This document shows positions 25,758 through 33,380 of a DNA stretch of 64,000 bases, in pieces. The position numbers were made by a program, and so were the translations under genes. The stretch is from Kordia jejudonensis (GTDB taxonomy: Bacteria > Bacteroidota > Bacteroidia > Flavobacteriales > Flavobacteriaceae). Under the pieces are notes generated by a model, which had not been told where the DNA came from, made no database searches, and was given only the letters and a program-made list of their open reading frames with translations. The DNA lies in contig NZ_LBMG01000023.1 of the NCBI RefSeq assembly GCF_001005315.1, forward strand, positions 1 to 64,000, written 5' to 3'. The first letter of the stretch is position 1. Every line of letters starts with the position of its first letter.

Positions 25758-26276
25758 TTATTCCGATTTGTGTACTTCAAGTTCAATTTCAACCATAAAT
25801 TCAGGTAATGCTAATCCTTTTACTTCAAGCCAAGAACCAGTCGGAAATCCGTTTTTATAAATTTCAGCTCGATATGCTGATTTTTCTAGCATTTGTGCCA
25901 TATCAGTTGTGAAAATATCTTCTTTTACCACATCGTCAAATGTACAATCAAAGTGTTTTAATATTTTTTCTAAATCAGCATAACAGTTTTTCATCTGCTG
26001 TTCTATATCGCCAATCGCAGTTGGATTTCCTTCATCGTCCATACTTACAGCTCCAGAAATTTTAATGTTATTTCCAATTTTTACAGCGTGTGAATATCCA
26101 TATGCTTTTTCCACTTCCAGTCGAAGTGAAAAATATTCAGGTTTTTCGGATTCAACTATTACTTCTTTTTCCACTTCTTTCTTTTCTTCCTTTTGTTTTT
26201 TTTCACAACTTTGGAATCCAAAAGCCAATACAAAAAGTACTGTGAGTAAAGTCAGTCGGTTAGTTGGTTTTTTCAT
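25758..26276 (-). CDS. RidA-family lipoprotein (cassette gene)
   Basis: A 172-residue lipoprotein: signal LLTVLFVLAFGFQSC with lipobox Cys, a charged Lys/Glu linker, then a RidA (YjgF/UK114) domain of about 115 residues. In typical RidA the enamine-deaminase Arg sits in a PARxxV segment; here the equivalent reads FPTGSWLEVKGLALP, so the Arg is replaced and deaminase activity is doubtful. The ATG at 26276 is preferred over an ATG 12 bases upstream because it gives the usual Lys-Lys signal start. RidA proteins are normally cytoplasmic; an exported one is unusual. Confidence 0.75.
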   Translation of the reverse strand: MKKPTNRLTLLTVLFVLAFGFQSCEKKQKEEKKEVEKEVIVESEKPEYFSLRLEVEKAYGYSHAVKIGNNIKISGAVSMDDEGNPTAIGDIEQQMKNCYADLEKILKHFDCTFDDVVKEDIFTTDMAQMLEKSAYRAEIYKNGFPTGSWLEVKGLALPEFMVEIELEVHKSE

Positions 26277-26355
26277 ATTTCTGATCATTTAGAGCCTACT
26301 TTGGTCGGTTTTCGGCTATCCCGTTTTTCTTATGAGTTTCGTTTTTCAGTATGAC

Positions 26356-26490
26356 GCACAATGTGTTTGTGTATGGTTTGTTGTATGTTTAAGCACTAAA
26401 GTAGCAAATAAACCACAGATAGAAAGTCCATGAGGATTTTCGTAAGTAGGCTAGAACTTAGCAATTGATTTTATACGGTGTTGTAAACAG
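26356..26490. repeat. attC-like imperfect palindrome, homologous to 32144-32270
   Basis: Left arm GCACAATGTGTTTGTGTATG (from 26356) pairs imperfectly with GCAATTGATTTTATACGGTG followed by TTGTAAAC (26461-26488). The centre carries GGATTTTCGTAAGTAGGCTA (26434-26453), shared with the site at 32144-32270. It lies between the RidA gene and the 92-residue gene. Confidence 0.65.
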
Positions 26491-26493
26491 AAT

Positions 26494-26772
26494 TTATTTC
26501 AACCATATTTGTTTCCTAACGAAACTTGGGATTTGTAATATCCAAAAATGGTCTTTTGTTTTATCTAAATCAATATTCAAATTTGCTTTGTTATACATAT
26601 TCATTAAAGTCAGATTATGTAATTGACTTTCTGTTACGAAATATAGATTCGCTAAATCAAACTCGTCTTTTAATGGATATGCATCTTTATCGTGTTTATA
26701 AATGTAATCTCCTTTTTCGAGATGTTGATTTAATTTTAAAAACTCTTTTATATAGATGTATTCTAATTCCAT
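26494..26772 (-). CDS. small protein of unknown function (cassette gene)
   Basis: A 92-residue protein that I do not recognise, rich in Tyr, Leu, Asp and Lys (for example YIYIKEFLKLN and KANLNIDLDKTKDHFW). It has no signal peptide or membrane helix. It begins 3 bases after the stop of the 26776-27339 gene, so the two form a pair in one cassette, which suggests a two-component unit such as an enzyme with a partner or immunity protein; no similarity supports a specific call. Confidence 0.5.
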   Translation of the reverse strand: MELEYIYIKEFLKLNQHLEKGDYIYKHDKDAYPLKDEFDLANLYFVTESQLHNLTLMNMYNKANLNIDLDKTKDHFWILQIPSFVRKQIWLK

Positions 26773-26775
26773 AAT

Positions 26776-27339
26776 TTACGCTTGTTCGTAAAATTTACCT
26801 TGATATTTTAAAATTAAATCGGGCAAATTTAAATTCATATTCATTTGTTTTTTTGCTACGTCAATTACTACAGCCCAAGTTCCGATTGGGCTTATTGGTG
26901 AATTTGATAAATAATCCGAAAGATTGATATTTTGCACCATTATTGTTTGTGGACTAAATTCAAGACCAGAAACAGCACCATATTCAATATTGTGTACTTT
27001 ATCAGTCTCAATATCTATATCGTTTATAATTGGTGCATTTCTTGCTTCTTCTTGTAAAGTTTTTGTGATTGCTATATCAAAAACTTTTCCATTTATTTCA
27101 ATCCAAGAATGGTCAAAAAAATAGTCGTTAGCTTTGACCTCACCTAATTTCCATTTGCAATCAATTCCAGATTCTTTTAGTAAAACATATATCGCTGAAC
27201 TACTCTCGTGACAAGCTCCTGTCCAATCTAATCTATAAGTTATATCTAAAAACTCATTGAAAACCTTTCCAATAATATCTTTCTTTTCAAAATTCGCAAT
27301 CACTTCATTTAGATTGTCTGTCCAATGTTTGTTCAGCAT
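26776..27339 (-). CDS. putative transglutaminase/papain-like protein (cassette gene)
   Basis: A 187-residue soluble protein. A possible Cys-His-Asp catalytic set is visible in order: Cys in WTGACHESSSAIYVLL (about residue 43), His in FFDHSWIEINGK (about 75) and Asp in VFDIAITK shortly after, the spacing found in transglutaminase-like cysteine enzymes. The first 20 residues are charged and helical. It overlaps the upstream CFI-box gene by 35 bases and precedes a 92-residue gene by 3 bases. Its ATG directly follows CTGTTTACAACA, the same word found at the end of the palindrome at 26356-26490. Confidence 0.5.
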   Translation of the reverse strand: MLNKHWTDNLNEVIANFEKKDIIGKVFNEFLDITYRLDWTGACHESSSAIYVLLKESGIDCKWKLGEVKANDYFFDHSWIEINGKVFDIAITKTLQEEARNAPIINDIDIETDKVHNIEYGAVSGLEFSPQTIMVQNINLSDYLSNSPISPIGTWAVVIDVAKKQMNMNLNLPDLILKYQGKFYEQA

Positions 27340-28270
27340 TGTTGTAAACAGTTTTTTTTATGTATTTATAAATAGGGTTGAATATCTTTTTTCTTAGATT
27401 TTTTTTGGTTGTTGCTTTAGTGCTAATTGTTCGTGCAATTTGTGGTGACATTAGATAATATAGATTTACAGAAATTCTCCCTAAAACTGTTGTATTCAGT
27501 TTTTCATCTCTAAATTGTCTAAATAGAAGAACTTCTTCTGATTCAGATGAATCATAAACAGCTGTTGCAATAAAACAACGACTATCTTTATTATTAATTC
27601 CATCAACGACAACTTTCGGCGTTTTTGGATGATTTAAAAAAAGTGCTTTCCTTTCAGGTTTGTAAACAATATTTACATTTCGTATTATCTGATATATTCT
27701 TTCAATAATTTCGGCAGGTGTATTTGGATTTCGCATTAATCCATCATAGTAGTCCAAATTAAGGTCTTCATAGAAATTCAATTTTGGATTAAGAATAGCT
27801 CTTTTCAAAATCTTTTCATTAACTCGATTATTATAAGAAAAAGCTCTAAGAACTTCAATATTACTATCAAAAGATAAAGTTTCTAAAAGTTTCTCAGGCG
27901 TAGATGGGTTTTTAACAACATTAGCTCTTACAGCACTTAAAATGTGTTTTGCCAATTCGTGTAGAGTTTTTTCAGGTGCTAATGGATTTTTAGAAAGTTC
28001 AGTATTTAATTTAGTTGAACTTGCGATTTGATTAATGATATTGATAAATTTTGATTCAGCTGCAAGTTTACTTTCATTAGTGTAATTATAACGAATTTCA
28101 ATGTTCTTACAGAATTTCAAAATGTATAATTGTAAATCTTCAGGTATTTTATTTGTTGTCAATTGGCCAATACTCAATCCATATTCCCCTTTTTCAATTT
28201 CAGATTTTTTATCAGAAATTAAGAAATTAAGTTCCTCAATGTTATTGGGTTGTAATGTGGTTACTGACAT
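27305..28270 (-). CDS. variant leucine-rich repeat and CFI-box C-terminal protein (cassette gene)
   Basis: A 321-residue protein with several repeats built on N-P-x-T/A-P-x-x-x-L (NPLAPEKTLHELAKH, NPSTPEKLLETL, NPNTPAEIIERI, HPKTPKVVV), resembling variant LRR units, then a C-terminal CFI-box region beginning CFIATAVYDSSESEEV and containing LFRQFRDEKL and the YYLMSPQIA pattern of that family. The last 14 residues are read through the junction word CTGTTTACAACA and into the start of the next gene, so the tail was probably changed when the cassette was joined. Function is unknown; CFI-box tails are found on diverse Bacteroidetes proteins. Confidence 0.65.
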   Translation of the reverse strand: MSVTTLQPNNIEELNFLISDKKSEIEKGEYGLSIGQLTTNKIPEDLQLYILKFCKNIEIRYNYTNESKLAAESKFINIINQIASSTKLNTELSKNPLAPEKTLHELAKHILSAVRANVVKNPSTPEKLLETLSFDSNIEVLRAFSYNNRVNEKILKRAILNPKLNFYEDLNLDYYDGLMRNPNTPAEIIERIYQIIRNVNIVYKPERKALFLNHPKTPKVVVDGINNKDSRCFIATAVYDSSESEEVLLFRQFRDEKLNTTVLGRISVNLYYLMSPQIARTISTKATTKKNLRKKIFNPIYKYIKKTVYNNAEQTLDRQSK

Positions 28271-28296
28271 TTCGTTTAAATTGTTTACAATGGTAA

Positions 28297-28352
28297 ATAT
28301 AACAAACGTCGCTGACCCAAAGGGCAGCTATGTTTTGTTATATAGTGTTAGC
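28297..28352. repeat. compact attC-like palindrome, ATATAACAAAC type
   Basis: Arm ATATAACAAACGTCGCTGAC (from 28297) pairs with GGGCAGCTATGTTTTGTTATAT (28322-28343) around AAA; about 17 of 22 positions pair. GTTAGC follows at 28347-28352, and the stop codon of the 28348-29994 gene (TAA) lies inside this GCTAAC box on the minus strand. The size and the AACAAACG/GTTATA ends resemble Vibrio-type attC sites. Confidence 0.65.
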
Positions 28353-29994
28353 TGCTAGCTTTGTATGTTAATGTTCCGGTAATCTTTTCAGGTTCATTTT
28401 TACAAGTGATTTCATAGTCAATTGTAAAATCAGTATGACTTTTTACAAGAATATAAGAAGGAAAAGCCATAGTTTCATTTGTGTTTAGTTCTTTAAAATA
28501 GCATTCGATTATAGTTTGATTTGGTTTGTCATAGTAATAATTATAGTCAAAATAATAATTTAACATTGAGCGAAATTTATCTTCTTCCTGTCCTTTTCGC
28601 TCATAACCAAACATACCAAAGTTTATAAATTGAGGTATTATATTTCTTGGGTTATATTCATTAACGACACTATTTTGATTCTGTTTTAAGCTATTAAATA
28701 AAAAGCTATTATCTGAGTTCAAATCTTCTATATTTTGAAACATTTTTGGAATAGGAACTTTTTTTGATTTAATAACTTTTACATTTTCAGGAATTGAAAG
28801 TTGAACTCTGATTTCTTCGTTATGCTGTTTTCCTGTATTTGTGATGACAATTGGTAATAAAGAAAGTTTCGATAATTTTTTCCAAAAGTCCATTAAATCA
28901 AGTAATTCATTAATTTTCCAGTAAAAATCCTTATATAATTTTTTCTTTTCCTTCTCTATTTCACTGCCTATTAAGGTTGTTTTATTTGGAGTTAGTGGAA
29001 ATCCTATACTCATTGTTTTGGTTTCTTTAAGTTCTCCAAAATTGAAGAACTCTTTTTCTGGTTCTACATTTAGAAGTTTTTTTAGTCCTCTAGTAATTAA
29101 TTTAATCTCATAATTGCTTATAACAACGGGTTCATTACTATACTCAAATGAACTTTTTAAAGTAGAGAATGTACTGAAATCATTTATATCAAACTCTTTC
29201 TCAAAAGTTTTTACTTTAAAATCGTACTTGCTAATTTTCTCAAACAATTCTTTTACCTTTTGTTTTTTGCTAGAAAAGAGGTTTGAATTTTTGATATCAG
29301 CGATTTTAATATCTGATATTATTTTTTTTGAAAATACTTTGTTATGGTAGAATTGAAGTTGGAAGTTCGCTTTGTTTAAGGTTACCTGCTCCGAATAGTT
29401 ATATAAAATCCAGTCGAGTAAATGACTCTCAAATTCATTTTTATGAACGATCTTTCCTAAAGTTGAAATTTTGATTATTTGATTTACCATTCCATTGGCA
29501 ATCAATTTTTTAGTTGGGTAGTCCGTTAAAATATCTTTTGAGAAAAAGAATTTGTCAATACCCGCAACTAATGCATCCTCTAGAGTTTCAATATTATTCG
29601 GTTCAAAGTAAACTCTTAACCTATTTTTTATTTTATGTAGGCTTTTAAATTTTTCTGGAAATTCTGTTTCTTGTTTGTCCTTTATTGAGTTGAATAACAA
29701 TTTTGTTGAGTGAGAGGAATTCCCAACTAAATAAATGGAATAGATTTTAGCGGCGCTATAATCTAAAGTAAGATTTTGAAGCCACTGGAAAATATCATTT
29801 GTTCTAAAATTATTTATTGACGACTTCACTTGACTTATTTCCATACTTTGGTCGGGAAATGTCCATATAATGTCAACTTTATCGTAATCTGTTTTAGGTT
29901 CAACGCAAATTGAATTCCAATCACCATTCAAAGATTTTAAGACAGCAATTAGCGATTGAAATAAATATCCTCTAATACTTTCTTGTCCACTCAT
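28348..29994 (-). CDS. putative DUF4297-like dsDNA nuclease (cassette gene, possible defence effector)
   Basis: A 548-residue soluble protein. Its N-terminus, SIRGYLFQSLIAVLKSLN, then CVEPKTDYDKVDIIW and the ISQVKSS motif (about residues 10-60), has the Gly-x-x-x-Gln / Asp-x-x-Glu-x-Lys-like order of Cap4/DUF4297 nucleases, with D and QVK as candidate active-site residues. The remaining 480 residues are not recognised; they contain helical stretches and a beta-rich C-terminus. No cyclic-nucleotide synthase or other Cap protein is adjacent, so a CBASS role is not supported. An anti-phage nuclease is an inference only. Its stop codon lies in the GCTAAC box of the downstream palindrome, and its ATG is 18 bases from the GCTAAC/GTTAGC arm at 30012. 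Confidence 0.5.
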   Translation of the reverse strand: MSGQESIRGYLFQSLIAVLKSLNGDWNSICVEPKTDYDKVDIIWTFPDQSMEISQVKSSINNFRTNDIFQWLQNLTLDYSAAKIYSIYLVGNSSHSTKLLFNSIKDKQETEFPEKFKSLHKIKNRLRVYFEPNNIETLEDALVAGIDKFFFSKDILTDYPTKKLIANGMVNQIIKISTLGKIVHKNEFESHLLDWILYNYSEQVTLNKANFQLQFYHNKVFSKKIISDIKIADIKNSNLFSSKKQKVKELFEKISKYDFKVKTFEKEFDINDFSTFSTLKSSFEYSNEPVVISNYEIKLITRGLKKLLNVEPEKEFFNFGELKETKTMSIGFPLTPNKTTLIGSEIEKEKKKLYKDFYWKINELLDLMDFWKKLSKLSLLPIVITNTGKQHNEEIRVQLSIPENVKVIKSKKVPIPKMFQNIEDLNSDNSFLFNSLKQNQNSVVNEYNPRNIIPQFINFGMFGYERKGQEEDKFRSMLNYYFDYNYYYDKPNQTIIECYFKELNTNETMAFPSYILVKSHTDFTIDYEITCKNEPEKITGTLTYKASS

Positions 29995-30011
29995 ATTTTT
30001 TTCGGCTTGCA

Positions 30012-30211
30012 GCTAACGTGTTTGTGTATGGCTCGTTGCTCGTTGCGTGCAAATTAGCGATTATTTTTCGGTTGGGCACAAGCCAGATTTTTAAATTTTA
30101 CTATTTATCCTTTTCTTGGAAATCGTCAAATTTAAAAATTTGGCGACTTTCCAAATATGCTTTAACTTCGATTGAACAACTGATTAGCAATGAGCTATAC
30201 ACGTTGTTAGC
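30012..30211. repeat. large attC-like palindrome, GCTAACGTGTTTGTGTATGG type
   Basis: The outer arms GCTAACGTGTTTGTGTATGG... (30012-30039) and ...AGCTATACACGTTGTTAGC (30187-30211) pair imperfectly; inner arms CCAGATTTTTAAATTTTAC (30083-30101) and GTCAAATTTAAAAATTTGG (30125-30143) pair with two or three mismatches. The site fills the gap between two cassette genes: the stop of one is 5 bases from the right arm and the start of the other 18 bases from the left arm. Confidence 0.7.
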
Positions 30212-30216
30212 AACAG

Positions 30217-31188
30217 TTATTTGTTCCAATGAATAATATCAATTGGCAAATATTCAGCTCCTAATTTCGCGTTGGGAACTTTTGTTTGAAAACAATCCAC
30301 CATTTCTTGTGGAATTGCTAATTCACTATTTGGATTAGTTATCATCACTTTAAAAGGAAACTCATCTTTTCTGCCATAATCTAAAGGATGTTGATATAAA
30401 TCGGGTAGCAATTCATCACGAGTTCCATTTTTAATGGGTAATAAGTGTCTTGTTATTATTACACAATCAACATTTTCAAATTTTAATAATGTGCCTTGCT
30501 TGTCTTTTGCAAAAGAATCTTGAGTAAATAAACCAGCTTGAGGACTTGAAATAGCAGAGATAGGTTCATAAATGAAGTCGTCCCATACAATAACAAGAAC
30601 GCAGTAAATATTCGGGTTATCATTTTTAAATCCCTCAAATTTTGAGTTTGCACTAATCAAAAAGTCCTTTACTACGTTATCTCTAGGCAACATAGTTTTT
30701 GAAGTGTCAACTGCTTTTATAAGGTCACTTCTGGACGGTAATTGAGTAGGATTATCTGCTCTTTCATTGTGTTTTTTAACAAATTCAGGCGATTTTACTT
30801 CTATCGCTAACTCTAAATTATCGGTTGTTACAATAATTTCAGGATTTTTTTGTGAAGTAGAGGATTTAGGTTCGTATTCAATTTTTTTTAAACTATCCCA
30901 TTCATGAGTCACAGTTTTATTTACAATCAGCAATTCAGCCAATACTTGCAGTAATTGGTCGTAATGAGCAGTTTCATTTTCCTTTGAATTGATATTTGCT
31001 ATTTTTTTTAGATAATCTTTTCCAGCATTTGGAATGGCTTTTTCTATATTTATTATTGCATCGATAATCGATTTGGCAAGTGGATGTTCTAATCCACTTT
31101 TATAAAATTCAAAATGATATTTGAAGAAATGCCATTTGTTGAAAATGTCAGAATTAAAAATCTGTTTAATTATTTCTCCTTTGGTCAT
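30217..31188 (-). CDS. putative PD-(D/E)xK nuclease-like protein (cassette gene)
   Basis: A 323-residue soluble protein with no family I can name. NPEIIVTTDNLELAIEVKSP (about residues 115-135) has the Asp/Glu-x(n)-Glu-Val-Lys arrangement of a PD-(D/E)xK nuclease core, preceded by ELLIVNKTVTHEW as a possible first helix and strand. The second half contains VLVIVWDDFIYEPI and CVIITRHLLPI, consistent with an alpha/beta core. A role in restriction or phage defence would be natural for an isolated cassette gene but is not demonstrated. It is flanked by the palindromes at 30012-30211 and 31200-31516. Confidence 0.45.
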   Translation of the reverse strand: MTKGEIIKQIFNSDIFNKWHFFKYHFEFYKSGLEHPLAKSIIDAIINIEKAIPNAGKDYLKKIANINSKENETAHYDQLLQVLAELLIVNKTVTHEWDSLKKIEYEPKSSTSQKNPEIIVTTDNLELAIEVKSPEFVKKHNERADNPTQLPSRSDLIKAVDTSKTMLPRDNVVKDFLISANSKFEGFKNDNPNIYCVLVIVWDDFIYEPISAISSPQAGLFTQDSFAKDKQGTLLKFENVDCVIITRHLLPIKNGTRDELLPDLYQHPLDYGRKDEFPFKVMITNPNSELAIPQEMVDCFQTKVPNAKLGAEYLPIDIIHWNK

Positions 31189-31199
31189 TTCTAATTGTT

Positions 31200-31516
31200 G
31201 CTAACGCATGAATATACAGAATTCCTGTTTTTATACTAAATACAGTAAATAACAGGAACTAATTTTACAACAACTTCCTCTTATTCTCTCTAAATGTAAA
31301 ACAAAGATTACACATACGCAATGCGGTTTTCCACAAAACCACTAAAATACTTCGTGAGTTCGTGACAAAAAAGATAAAAATGGATTCCTGCCTGCGCAGG
31401 AATGACAGAGTGTTAACTTTAATAACTACGTAATAATTCAGGATGATGTAAAAAGGGTATTTTATGAATTCTGTTACATATTGCCAATTCTCCTATGCGG
31501 TATATGGAATGTTAGG
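31200..31516. repeat. attC-like palindrome enclosing a 212-bp dispersed repeat
   Basis: Left arm GCTAACGCATGAATATAC (from 31200) and right arm GTATATGGAATGTTAGG (31500-31516) pair imperfectly. The interior, 31201-31412, is nearly identical to 33357-33570. It contains TGGATTCCTGCCTGCGCAGG, an 18-base hairpin-forming word. On the minus strand the right arm reads CCTAAC, which fits the RYYYAAC box exactly, and provides the stop codon (TAA) of the upstream gene. Besides this repeat I see nothing coding in the 323-base gap. Confidence 0.65.
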
Positions 31517-32123
31517 TATAAAAATCAGTCGTTTTTATAGTTACCTTTTCTTTTATATTTCTTCGCACGATTATTGGGACAAGAATTAATAGAATTCCAA
31601 ATACGATAATAATTACTACATCTCCATTACCGTTTTTTAGTTTACTTTCAAAAGAAGTAAGATCGATTTTATTGCGAAACATTGAATAATTTCCGCAAGG
31701 TTTATTTGACTCAATATCTACTTTTAAGTATTCAGTTCTACAGACAAAAAAATCATATTCAGTAGTTTCAGAATTATTTAATGGATTTGGCGAGATCAAG
31801 TAATATCCGTTGAGTTCAAAATTAGATAAGTAAGGTCGGCACATGATTCCATTGTCTCCGAAAATTGTAATTCTTTTTCTATTTTCTTTTCCTTTGTATT
31901 TTTTAATGATTTCGACAGTCATTGAATAAGGTATTTTTCTGTCATAATCAGTTATCTTACGGTCAAGATATTCATCAAAGGAAATTATTTTGACCAATGC
32001 AACAAATTCAGAATTTCTTGCTGTCAAACTAAAAGAATCATTCCAACGACGTGAACAACTACAAGCGAATAATTCGAAAGATGAAAATAGGATGAATACT
32101 AAAAATAGAAATTTCTGTCTCAA
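31512..32123 (-). CDS. membrane-anchored exported protein, possible TIMP-like (cassette gene)
   Basis: A 203-residue protein with a signal sequence (FLFLVFILFSSFELFAC) leading into CSCSRR, and a C-terminal helix at about 165-185 (VVIIIVFGILLILVPIIV) followed by basic residues, so the bulk faces the periplasm or outside. The Cys-x-Cys start, beta strands with VEIIKKYKG and DNGIMCRPYL, and a late Cys pair (CRTEY, KPCGNY) recall the TIMP/netrin-like fold, but I am not certain. The start is a TTG at 32123 with no in-frame ATG upstream; the GTTGAAAT box of the neighbouring palindrome lies only about 15 bases away. Confidence 0.5.
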   Translation of the reverse strand: MRQKFLFLVFILFSSFELFACSCSRRWNDSFSLTARNSEFVALVKIISFDEYLDRKITDYDRKIPYSMTVEIIKKYKGKENRKRITIFGDNGIMCRPYLSNFELNGYYLISPNPLNNSETTEYDFFVCRTEYLKVDIESNKPCGNYSMFRNKIDLTSFESKLKNGNGDVVIIIVFGILLILVPIIVRRNIKEKVTIKTTDFYT

Positions 32124-32143
32124 GGATGGTTTTTTTATGATTT

Positions 32144-32270
32144 CAACGTGTTCGTGTATGATTAATTGCGTGGTTTAGTACGTAATTTAGCAAATAAAAA
32201 CCGAATAGAAAATCCGCGAGGATTTTCGTAAGTAGGCTAGAACTAGCAATAAATTATATACGATGTTAGC
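32144..32270. repeat. attC-like palindrome, homologous to 26356-26490
   Basis: Left arm CAACGTGTTCGTGTATGATT (from 32144) pairs imperfectly with GCAATAAATTATATACGATG (32246-32265) followed by TTAGC. The interior GGATTTTCGTAAGTAGGCTA is identical to that of the site at 26434. It separates the genes 31512-32123 and 32272-33330. Confidence 0.65.
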
Positions 32271-32271
32271 T

Positions 32272-33330
32272 TTAGTTATTTTCGCTAAATTCCAATTGTT
32301 GTAATGATTGATATTCTATGTTAATAATTCTTTTTATTTCTAATTTTATTGAATTAAGGATATTCAATTCTGGATATTCTTTTATTAATAGGTATTGGTT
32401 CTTTTCAGCAGATTCTTGATGGTAAATTATGCTGGAAAAATTTTGAAAATGAAATATATCTTCCAAAGTTTTTATATGATTGTTGGTCTTGAAAGTTGTT
32501 TTTGCTAATTCACTTCTTAATTGAGGATAGAATATCCAAAACAAATCTTCTTTAGTTCCATTCTCTGATATTCCTACAGGACAAATTCCCATAATTCGTG
32601 ATTCTGTAATTGAACGACATTTATCAAAATAATAAACTTCTGATATTTTATATCCAATAATATTGTTTGAATGTGATTTTAAAATGCTTGTGATTTCATC
32701 ATTGTTATATTCTTTGTAAAAATCAGATGTTTTGTAAATCTTATTTTTTGGATTTAATTTAATCTGGTTTTTAATTGTTTTCCATAAAAGATTGTTTTTA
32801 AAAAGTAACTTATTGTTAAAGTTGTTTGGAATGTATTTATAGTAACGACTCCAAGAAAAATTGCAAGAATCAGCAACAAAAGGATATTCAATATAGTTTT
32901 CATTATTCTTATTTAATGAATCTATGACGAATATCTTTTGATTTGACTTTAAAGATTTGAATTGGTATGAATTAAAATATTTTCGTTTATTAATTAATTT
33001 CCCTGATTTGTCATAATATCTCCAAATTCCAGATTTTTGATTTTCATTATAGTGACCTTTTAATATTAGTTTTTTTTCAGGATTCCAGATTTTGATTTTT
33101 TTATCAAATTTACCTTTAAGAGTATCAATTTGAAATGAGTAGTTCAAAGTGTCAATATAAATTATCTCTGAACCAGTTATTTCTTTTTGTTTTGTTGAAT
33201 CTCCAATGAACGATGCAGGATATTTAGTTCTTTTCCATTTGGTTCTTAATATTTCCACATCATCAATTATTTGACAAAATGAAAATGATGAATTTAGCAC
33301 CATTAGTAAAAGCAAATATTTAAAAGACAT
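32272..33330 (-). CDS. exported MORN-repeat-like protein of unknown function (cassette gene)
   Basis: A 352-residue protein with a signal peptide (ending SSFSFCQ). The central part contains MORN/YwqK-like units such as KLILKGHYNENQKSGIWR followed by YYDKSGKLINKRKYF, in which a G-W/I-Y-pattern is repeated. The rest is rich in Asn, Lys, Tyr and Ile and not recognised. It is the first gene of the minus-strand array, next to the array end near smpB. A weak GCTAAC box lies 25 bases upstream of its start. Confidence 0.55.
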   Translation of the reverse strand: MSFKYLLLLMVLNSSFSFCQIIDDVEILRTKWKRTKYPASFIGDSTKQKEITGSEIIYIDTLNYSFQIDTLKGKFDKKIKIWNPEKKLILKGHYNENQKSGIWRYYDKSGKLINKRKYFNSYQFKSLKSNQKIFVIDSLNKNNENYIEYPFVADSCNFSWSRYYKYIPNNFNNKLLFKNNLLWKTIKNQIKLNPKNKIYKTSDFYKEYNNDEITSILKSHSNNIIGYKISEVYYFDKCRSITESRIMGICPVGISENGTKEDLFWIFYPQLRSELAKTTFKTNNHIKTLEDIFHFQNFSSIIYHQESAEKNQYLLIKEYPELNILNSIKLEIKRIINIEYQSLQQLEFSENN

Positions 33331-33355
33331 TGAACTAAGTTTGGTTTTAATTAAA

Positions 33356-33380
33356 GCTAACGTATGTATATACAGAATTC
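33356..33380. repeat. left half of an attC-like site at the array end
   Basis: GCTAACGTATGTATATACAG (from 33356) closely matches the left arm of the site at 31200-31516 and is followed by the same 212-bp repeat. The opposite arm is not found before smpB, so the end of the array appears decayed. Confidence 0.5.

Noticed and set aside
28348-29994. CBASS effector assignment (Cap4)
   Set aside because: The N-terminus has a DUF4297-like nuclease pattern, but no CD-NTase or other CBASS gene is adjacent and no SAVED domain was recognised.
24193-33330. Classic integron with integrase and attI
   Set aside because: No tyrosine recombinase gene and no attI or Pc promoter was recognised within the window; only a CALIN-like array is supported.
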